This document shows, one piece after another, positions 11,834-16,845 of a DNA stretch of 16,845 bases. Position numbers and translations under genes: made by a program. Below the pieces are notes generated by a model, which worked only from the letters and a program-made list of their open reading frames with translations, was not told the origin of the DNA and searched no databases. Source of the stretch: Anaerovibrio sp. (GTDB lineage Bacteria > Bacillota > Negativicutes > Selenomonadales > Selenomonadaceae); assembly GCA_016302095.1 (NCBI GenBank), contig JAEDOE010000004.1, positions 1 through 16,845 on the forward strand, written 5' to 3'. Within the stretch, counting starts at the first letter, position 1; every line of letters starts with the position of its first letter.

Positions 11834-12839
11834 CTATTACCCTCCTGAGCTCTATTTTTGTGGTATATCCGCTGTTGCCAATATCGTGGGAAGAACGCGT
11901 TATCAGGTATTTTCCATCGTACTTGTGGAAGCCTGCCAGCTCTACGGTATTGCTGGCCAGCAAGGCAAAATTCCCTATCATGGTCAGGGATACCGATGTT
12001 TCCTCAAGGTTCTTTTCATGCAGCTTCTTTTTGGCGAGCTTTTCGGCCTCCTCTATGCTGGAAACCTTCTGATTGATTTGCAGTGTCTGCCCCTCCTTGC
12101 GGTTCGGATCCGTAAATGTATACTCAATCATTTCACTTTTCTTGCTGTGCTTATATTTAACATGGCAAGCCTTGTATACATCGTGTATGGTAGTCCGGCA
12201 ATCAAAAGACAGGACACTGCTTTGCTTTTTGCTGATTTTTAGGACTGGTTCGGCTTTTTCATATTCGGCAATATCAAAAATGACAATCTTTTTGTCAGTT
12301 ACTTTCAGCGCAAGGCCTGCATCCTTGCACAGCTTTTGCAAGAAGGATAAATCCGTCTGCTCTGACTGCTCCGCTCTTTCCAGCACCGGGTCATCTTCAG
12401 CATCAAAATAGTATTCCATTGACGCCCCATCGGCTATATCCTTGAGTATCTGGGACAGCTTGGCCTTTTCCCATGCCCTTGTTTTTTCCACGCCCCTGAT
12501 ATTGGCGGATGTGGGTATGGAAATCAGCTTGATCTTTGCTTCATTAGGCGGCCCGCTATTGGTTATAGTGTCCACCTCGAATTTTCCCAGAGGCAGCTCG
12601 CGGATGTCGTCAATATCCTGCCAGCCATTTACCGCAATAGAGATGTCCATGACTGCCCCTCTGTCAGGCAGCCAGTCCCCCTGCCACAGTTCCTCCCTGT
12701 CCTGCAAGGTTATTTCGGCACTGTCGGCCTCGCCGCTGAGCACTTCCCGGATGCTGAAGGACTTCAGGAATCCGGCAATATCCTCGGATATATCCGTACC
12801 ATCATATTGGCATTTTATAGATACGTTACGGGCTTTCAT
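11823..12839 (-). CDS. Late control gene D protein (baseplate hub)
   Basis: 338 residues of the P2 gpD family. Despite its historical name this is a structural baseplate hub protein, equivalent to T4 gp27. The pattern is clear: FSIREVLSGEADSAEITLQDREELWQGDWLPDRGA (about 28-62), TSANIRGVEKTRAWEKAKLSQILKDIADG (about 111-139), SFLQKLCKDAGLALKVTDKKIVIFD, and a C-terminal HEKNLEETSVSLTMIGN with HKYDGKYLITRSSHDIGNSGYTT. GGAGG lies 7 nt before the ATG. It overlaps the gpX end upstream and the gpV start downstream. Confidence 0.95.
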   Translation of the reverse strand: MKARNVSIKCQYDGTDISEDIAGFLKSFSIREVLSGEADSAEITLQDREELWQGDWLPDRGAVMDISIAVNGWQDIDDIRELPLGKFEVDTITNSGPPNEAKIKLISIPTSANIRGVEKTRAWEKAKLSQILKDIADGASMEYYFDAEDDPVLERAEQSEQTDLSFLQKLCKDAGLALKVTDKKIVIFDIAEYEKAEPVLKISKKQSSVLSFDCRTTIHDVYKACHVKYKHSKKSEMIEYTFTDPNRKEGQTLQINQKVSSIEEAEKLAKKKLHEKNLEETSVSLTMIGNFALLASNTVELAGFHKYDGKYLITRSSHDIGNSGYTTKIELRRVIDGY

Positions 12840-13044
12840 TGTTCCGCCTCCACGGTGGCAGGTTTTCTGCCTTGGTAGTTTTTGTTATTTCAGGCATATT
12901 GAGGACAACGCCTGCCGAAAATATAGCAGTGCCGCTATACCTTCGGTTGGCGTTCAGCAACAGGCTCACATATTCGCAGGAGCCAAGCTGCTCAAAAGCT
13001 ATCAAGTCCCAGGTGTCCCCCATTTTCGTTATATACTCAGCCAA
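12826..13044 (-). CDS. Tail protein X (LysM-like)
   Basis: 72 residues from a TTG start at 13044, chosen because AAAGGAGG lies about 10 nt upstream and the resulting length matches the roughly 67-70 residues of P2 gpX. The frame continues upstream inside the tape measure gene, but without a start signal. The sequence GDTWDLIAFEQLGSCEYVSLLLNANRR is the LysM-like gpX pattern and leads into PEITKT. gpX acts in the tail hub. It overlaps the tape measure stop by 8 bp and the gpD start by 14 bp. Confidence 0.92.
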   Translation of the reverse strand: MAEYITKMGDTWDLIAFEQLGSCEYVSLLLNANRRYSGTAIFSAGVVLNMPEITKTTKAENLPPWRRNNESP

Positions 13045-16000
13045 ATGACAGCCGCCTCCTTTCCATGTTGTACTTCTCCATTTCCTCCGCAAAGCTGCGC
13101 TGTACAGCCTGCCCGGCTTTTTCAACGGCTTTCCGGATGGCATCCGGCTCGAAGTTCCCGGTAAAATTGAGGGTTATGGAGATGGGCGGTGCATTGACAG
13201 GATCCGTGTCGGTTCGGGTTCCCATCAGCATTTCTATCGGTGCCAGGCTGGCAGTATTCCGCCCGGTACTTCCCCCGAAAATATTCCTTGCTTTTTCCCA
13301 CAGCCCCGGAGCCTTAGGATAGGCATTCATTTCCTGGGCGGTGTTTTGCCCATTACCGATGCCTAGCATCTCCCCTGCCGTTTGCCACAGTACCGGAGCC
13401 TTAGGATAGGCGTTCATTTCCTGGGCGGTGTTTTGCCCGGTGCCGATGCCTAGCATCTCCCCTGCCGTTTGCCACAGGGCAATAGCTCTCGGGGATCCGT
13501 CCAGCGGGATAGCTGCCTCCGGCCCTTCCTCTGCAAACGTGGTCAGAAATGCGCCCTTTGCATAGATACCGCCTCTGGCGTTGTGAGCTATCGGGGTGCC
13601 ACCGCCTCCTCCACCAGCACCCGGCAGAATATTGGCAACCCCCTTGACGGAATTTATGATGCCGTTGACGGTTGACTGTATGCCATTTAGCACACTATTG
13701 GCTATATTTCCTATGGTGCTGAATATACTGCTGAATATATCCACCACACCCTGCCAGGCTGCCGACCAGTTGCCGGTAAATACGCCGGTAACAAACTCAA
13801 TCAGCCCTGTCAGGACCCCCAGCATACCCGTAATCAGGGATGATATAACCCCCACTGCCATTGTTATGGCACCAACGGCAACATTGGCAAACAAAATAAA
13901 TGCCCCTATCAGCACACCGCCAAGGATTTCCGCCAAAAATGTCAGTGCCTGCACCAGAACATCAAATACGCCGCTATTGGTGGAAATGGCCATGCTGATC
14001 TGGTTGAAAGCATCTGTGAAGGCAGCACCAAGTGTCGCCATGACCGGGCCCAGTGCCTCCATCATCGTGGCAAAAGCTTCCTGTAGCTGCGTCAGGGCTG
14101 GCTGTATCATAGCCCAGCCATTAGCAAACGCCGCCTGTATTTGCTGCCACAATCCCAGGAAGAACGGCCCAACGCTCTCCCAGTTGGCATATACGAGGTA
14201 GGCCGCCCCTGCGATTGCCATGATGGCAATCCCCAGTGGGGAAAACATGGCAGCCAGCCCGGCTCTCCCAACGCTCATAATCGCCGTGCCAAGGGATCTG
14301 AAGCCATTAGCAGCTGTTTGCAGCGCCCCTGCCAGGGAAAAGCTCCTTATCATGGCTATAACCGCCCGGCTGGCATTTCCTGCACTGGCAATAATATTGG
14401 CAGTGCCTGCCACAACAGCCTGCCTTGCCTGGCTCATAGCCAGAATTGCATTGGTCTTGAAGGCAGACAGGCCGTTTTTAGCCCCGGATACTCCACTGGT
14501 AATGCCATTCTTCATAGCCATGCCAATTTGTGCCCATGTGATGGCCCTCAGCTGGCTGTAGGCCTGCATGGCCGATTGCCCCAGCCTTTTGTAGGTTTCA
14601 CCGCTGGCAACTGTATTAATTATCGCCATAGCCCTGGCATTTGACATCACAGCTGTTTTGATGGATACCAGCTTTGGTATCAGCGCCTGCCCGGCCTTGC
14701 CGATTTCTTGCAGCCCTGCGTAATACAGCTTTAAGCTGGCGAATAAATATTGCAGGGCAAACCTGACAACTTTATATCCCTGTGCCAGCAGCATGGCACC
14801 GGCAGTAGCGGCAGCAAATGAGCCCGCCATCATAACAAGCCCTTCATGCTGCTTGACAAATTGTGAAAAGCCTCCTGCCAGGGCAGCTGCGTTCTGTGTG
14901 GCCGCTGTTATGCTTGGCAGGAATATAGATCCCACGGAGATGCCGACACCTTCTACTGCTGACTTGAACTGAGTCCATGCGCCTTTAGCGTTATTCATCA
15001 TAACGGCTGCCATCTTCTGAGCCTCACCGTCACAGTTTTCCATTTCCTTAACGAGGCTTTCAAATACATCAGGCCCTGCCTCCAGCACATTCAGCCAGCC
15101 TGTGGCTGCTTCTGTGCCGAAGATAATTTGCAGGGTAGCCAGCTTTTCCTCGCTGGAAAGACCGGCAGTCTTGTCTTTCAGTTCCTGCAAAACAGCAACC
15201 ATTTTATGGGACGGCGTGCCGCCTATATTCTCCATGTCAATGCCCAGGCTCTTCAAAGCCGCAGAGGCTTCCGCCTGCTGGGCTGACAGGTCAGACAAAG
15301 AGATGCCCAGTTCCTGCATGGCCTTGGCACTCTTTTTCGGCGGTCCGGCAAGCCTCAGAAAACCAGCCCGGAGTGATGTACCAGCTTGAGATGCCTTAAC
15401 ACCTGCATTTGCCATGATGCCCGTCAGGGCGGCTGTCTCCTCCATAGAAGCCCCGAAAGCCTTGGCAACTGGTGCGGCATACTTCATGGTTTCACCAATC
15501 ATTTCCACGTTGGTGTTGGTCCTGGTAGCCGTTACGGCAAATACATCAGCCATATGGGCAGCATTTTCTGCCGACAGCCCGAAGGCCGTCAAATCATCGG
15601 AGACAATATCTGCCGCCCTTGCCAGGTCGGTGCCTCCGGCAGCTGCCAAAGCCAGGAGCCCCGGCATACCTGCTATAATCTGCTGGGAGTTCCAGCCCGC
15701 CATGCCCAAATAGCTCATGGCATCCGCTGCCTGGGTAGCACTGAACTGAGTAGTCTCCCCCAACATTCTGGCATTATCCGTTAAGCTTTTAATTTCTTCG
15801 CTATTAGCCCTGGTAATAGCCTGCACCTTGGACATGGCAGCCTCAAAGTTTGCGGCAGTCTGGATGCTTGCAACAAGAGGGGCGGCAAACATGCCCACTG
15901 TGCCAACTGTTTCCATCAGGCCGGCTTTGGCCGCTGAAAAATTGGCAGCTGCCTGATTTTTCGCCGCTGTCGCTGCCTTGAACTGCTCAAGCTTCGCCTG

Positions 16001-16357
16001 TGTCTGGGCAGCTTCCTGCCTCAGCCTTGCCAGGTGGGCGCGGTAATCTTCCACGGACATGGATGATGCCCTCATGGCATCACCGGCCCTGCGCACTGCC
16101 ATATCATATTGTGACTGGCTGATTTTTCCAGCATCCAGCTGACTTTTCAGGCTCTGTATATTTGATTGATACGCCCTGACAGCTGCCTGGGATTGATTCC
16201 ATGCACCATCAAGGCGTTTCTGTTCTGCGTTTAGTTCCCTGGTTCTCTCGTCAAGGCGTCTCATTGCAGCAGATGCCTGGCTCATGGCGGTGCCGAAGCT
16301 TCCGCCCATCATAGCATTGATAGCAAAAGATATTGCAAATATTTTCCCTGCGGCCAC
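13037..16357 (-). CDS. Phage tail tape measure protein (TP901 family)
   Basis: 1106 residues from a GTG start with AGGAG 9-10 nt upstream. It sets tail length and passes through the tube during DNA ejection. The N-terminal 150 residues are helical and Gln/Ala-rich. The TP901 core follows at about 180-520 (ETTQFSATQAADAMSYLGMAGWNSQQI; MKYAAPVAKAFGASMEETAALTGIMANAGVKASQAGTSLR). Hydrophobic stretches occur around 710-735 and 815-870. Between about 960 and 1016 a 29-residue unit (LWQTAGEMLGIG, QNTAQEMNAYPKAP) is present twice and begins a third time, an 87-bp tandem repeat. The region upstream is interrupted by the IS-derived element, so its usual neighbours, the tail assembly chaperones, are not visible. 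Confidence 0.95.
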   Translation of the reverse strand: MAAGKIFAISFAINAMMGGSFGTAMSQASAAMRRLDERTRELNAEQKRLDGAWNQSQAAVRAYQSNIQSLKSQLDAGKISQSQYDMAVRRAGDAMRASSMSVEDYRAHLARLRQEAAQTQAKLEQFKAATAAKNQAAANFSAAKAGLMETVGTVGMFAAPLVASIQTAANFEAAMSKVQAITRANSEEIKSLTDNARMLGETTQFSATQAADAMSYLGMAGWNSQQIIAGMPGLLALAAAGGTDLARAADIVSDDLTAFGLSAENAAHMADVFAVTATRTNTNVEMIGETMKYAAPVAKAFGASMEETAALTGIMANAGVKASQAGTSLRAGFLRLAGPPKKSAKAMQELGISLSDLSAQQAEASAALKSLGIDMENIGGTPSHKMVAVLQELKDKTAGLSSEEKLATLQIIFGTEAATGWLNVLEAGPDVFESLVKEMENCDGEAQKMAAVMMNNAKGAWTQFKSAVEGVGISVGSIFLPSITAATQNAAALAGGFSQFVKQHEGLVMMAGSFAAATAGAMLLAQGYKVVRFALQYLFASLKLYYAGLQEIGKAGQALIPKLVSIKTAVMSNARAMAIINTVASGETYKRLGQSAMQAYSQLRAITWAQIGMAMKNGITSGVSGAKNGLSAFKTNAILAMSQARQAVVAGTANIIASAGNASRAVIAMIRSFSLAGALQTAANGFRSLGTAIMSVGRAGLAAMFSPLGIAIMAIAGAAYLVYANWESVGPFFLGLWQQIQAAFANGWAMIQPALTQLQEAFATMMEALGPVMATLGAAFTDAFNQISMAISTNSGVFDVLVQALTFLAEILGGVLIGAFILFANVAVGAITMAVGVISSLITGMLGVLTGLIEFVTGVFTGNWSAAWQGVVDIFSSIFSTIGNIANSVLNGIQSTVNGIINSVKGVANILPGAGGGGGGTPIAHNARGGIYAKGAFLTTFAEEGPEAAIPLDGSPRAIALWQTAGEMLGIGTGQNTAQEMNAYPKAPVLWQTAGEMLGIGNGQNTAQEMNAYPKAPGLWEKARNIFGGSTGRNTASLAPIEMLMGTRTDTDPVNAPPISITLNFTGNFEPDAIRKAVEKAGQAVQRSFAEEMEKYNMERRRLSFG
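13308..13477 (-). repeat. 87-bp tandem repeat inside tape measure gene
   Basis: Copies at 13308-13394 and 13395-13477 match except for four bases over the shared 83 bp. The unit is 29 codons and so keeps frame. A degenerate further start (LWEKARNIFGG) lies on the C-terminal side. Such in-frame repeats in tape measure proteins can change tail length by slippage. Confidence 0.9.
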
Positions 16358-16374
16358 AATTCAAGACTCCTTTC

Positions 16375-16396
16375 TGCTATAATGTGTATAGGGGTG
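16375..16396 (+). promoter_or_regulatory. Possible extended -10 promoter and ribosome site (+ strand)
   Basis: TGCTATAAT (16375-16383) is a full extended -10 element, with GGGGTG at 16391-16396 just before an ATG at 16402. No convincing -35 is seen. It overlaps the leader of the leftward tape measure gene, so it would fire against the late operon. Confidence 0.3.
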
Positions 16397-16401
16397 ATTT
16401 T

Positions 16402-16485
16402 ATGGATTTCCTTGTTGAAGCATCAATTACAATATTTTTTATCCAAACCGCCGTAAAACCCCTAGCTTCAGCTATGGGGATATAA
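16402..16485 (+). pseudogene. Small hydrophobic ORF cut by the IS-derived element
   Basis: 27 codons starting MDFLVEASITIFFIQTAVKP. The first 15 residues are hydrophobic as in short membrane peptides. The frame then runs into the left-end hairpin of the IS200/IS605-type element and stops there, so an original gene would have lost its C-terminus. It could equally be chance; no family is recognised. Confidence 0.25.
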
Positions 16486-16490
16486 GGCGG
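16448..16490 (+). repeat. Left-end subterminal hairpin of IS200/IS605-type element
   Basis: Outer stem CCGCC (16448-16452) with GGCGG (16486-16490). Inner stem CCCCTAGC (16459-16466) with GCTATGGGG (16471-16479), one bulged T, loop TTCA. Imperfect hairpins of this kind are what TnpA (Y1 HUH transposase) recognises at element ends. Confidence 0.75.
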
Positions 16491-16520
16491 GTCTGCCGAA
16501 TTTGCGTAAGCAATTGAAGG

Positions 16521-16549
16521 CAGACAAATGCTAACTTTCGTAGTATAAT
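16521..16549 (+). promoter_or_regulatory. Promoter-like sequence inside the IS-derived element
   Basis: CAGACA (16521-16526; four of six with the consensus -35) and a perfect TATAAT (16544-16549) are 17 bp apart. It would drive transcription through the internal hairpins and the tnpB remnant. AAAGGAGA follows at about 16573-16580, before CTG CAA AGA TAG, which looks like a dead start. Confidence 0.5.
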
Positions 16550-16644
16550 AGATTTAACCTAAAGAATACGAAAGAAAGGAGAAGTCCTGCAAAGATAGAA
16601 ACTGGACGAATCGAAAACCAAGGCCTATGGGCAACCAGTTCTTA

Positions 16645-16695
16645 GCAGGTTGAGGTTGCGTGTATCAACCTGCGGTGATTTAAAGACCTCACCGC
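16645..16695 (+). ncRNA. Two adjacent stem-loops in the IS-derived element
   Basis: Stem 1 is a perfect 9-bp pair, GCAGGTTGA (16645-16653) with TCAACCTGC (16665-16673). Stem 2 is a perfect 7-bp pair, GCGGTGA (16672-16678) with TCACCGC (16689-16695). The stems share two bases, so they may compete. They lie downstream of the promoter-like sequence and would be in its transcript. No T-run follows, so they are not terminators. Confidence 0.45.
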
Positions 16696-16706
16696 TGTAA
16701 AGATAA

Positions 16707-16845
16707 CAAGCATTCGCATACACAAATACCGTGGGGCACACGGGAATTCACGCTTGGGGAAATCGTGTAAGACGCTTGGGTTTAGGTCTGAGTGCAGTGG
16801 TTGGCGAACCAAGAATCCCTTGCGTTTACGCATGGGGAGTGTCAA
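16707..16845 (+). pseudogene. tnpB: tnpB 3' remnant overlapping an omega-RNA-like right end
   Basis: An open frame of 46 codons ending at the window edge (QAFAYTNTVGHTGIHAWGNR and onward, with PRIPCVYAW near the end). The GHTGIHAWG pattern resembles the extreme C-terminus of IS605-family TnpB proteins, downstream of the zinc-finger and last RuvC motif. Everything upstream of it is missing. In active elements this same DNA encodes the scaffold of the omega RNA (reRNA), which ends at the right end, with the guide in the flanking DNA. The right-end hairpin CCC-TGCG / CGCA-GGG (16817-16837) and the terminal TCAA fit. The guide would begin just outside the window. Confidence 0.6.
16817..16837 (+). 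repeat. Right-end hairpin of IS200/IS605-type element
   Basis: CCC-T-TGCG (16817-16824) pairs with CGCA-T-GGG around a TTTA loop, with one T-T mismatch. GGAGTGTCAA follows to the window edge. Position and form match the subterminal right-end hairpin of IS605-type elements. Confidence 0.65.

Larger units (their letters stand above)
16448..16845 (+). mobile_element. Miniature IS200/IS605-type element (PATE-like), right end at window edge
   Basis: About 400 bp, far too short for an intact tnpB (about 1.1 kb) or tnpA. It has a left-end hairpin (16448-16490), a promoter-like sequence, two internal stem-loops, the last codons of a tnpB, and a right-end hairpin followed by GTGTCAA at the window edge. 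This matches a non-autonomous, palindrome-ended derivative of an IS605-family element. It points opposite to the late operon and lies directly upstream of the tape measure gene. The exact ends cannot be fixed because the right junction is outside the window. Confidence 0.7.

Noticed and set aside
16642..16845. Minus-strand open frame at the right edge
   Set aside because: It is antisense to the tnpB remnant and the hairpins of the IS-derived element, and has no ribosome site or recognisable domain.

Overview
The window is the late end of a temperate, P2/Mu-like contractile-tailed phage or prophage. Strong AGGAGG-type ribosome sites, occasional TTG/GTG starts, a GH25 endolysin and an IS200/IS605-type element point to a Firmicutes (Bacillota) host. 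A Negativicutes host such as a Selenomonas relative is my best guess, held with low confidence. No host gene is visible.

Layout. A tyrosine integrase, missing its start, lies on the + strand at the left edge (1-876). A 360-bp AT-rich non-coding stretch (877-1239), rich in direct and inverted repeats, follows. Everything from 16357 down to 1240 reads leftward as one tightly packed block. In transcription order it holds the tape measure, gpX, gpD, gpV, a PAAR spike tip, gpU, gpW, gpJ, a gpI with a very long FDG-repeat extension, three small tail-fibre-region proteins and a 489-residue lectin-fold (FGE/SUMF1-type) tail protein. Then come Avd, a template repeat, a reverse transcriptase, a lysis cassette (two small membrane proteins and a GH25 lysozyme) and two small proteins. 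The last of these carries a sequence like the C-terminal glycyl-radical tail of anaerobic ribonucleotide reductase NrdD. The right edge (16448-16845) is a miniature IS200/IS605-type element with end hairpins and the last codons of a deleted tnpB.

Central system. Positions 2799-6063 form a complete diversity-generating retroelement (DGR) in the Bordetella phage BPP-1 order: variable protein with VR, avd, TR, RT. TR (4031-4157) and VR (4610-4736) are 127 bp each. They differ at ten positions, nine of which are adenines in the sense strand of TR; the tenth lies in the 3' initiation (IMH) end. The nine changes alter eight codons at the C-terminus of the lectin-fold protein. A perfect 8-bp stem with a 4-nt loop follows VR, and the TR-RT spacer is strongly structured. 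The likely outcome is retargeting of the phage tip adhesin by mutagenic reverse transcription.

How the genes work together. The tail genes build tube, baseplate and spike, and gpI and the fibre proteins link the baseplate to the receptor-binding parts. The DGR diversifies one such part from within the same transcription unit, and lysis genes follow. Lysis genes lie next to the 3' end of int, as in a circular phage genome, so the window may come from an unintegrated phage or from a prophage whose att site is elsewhere.
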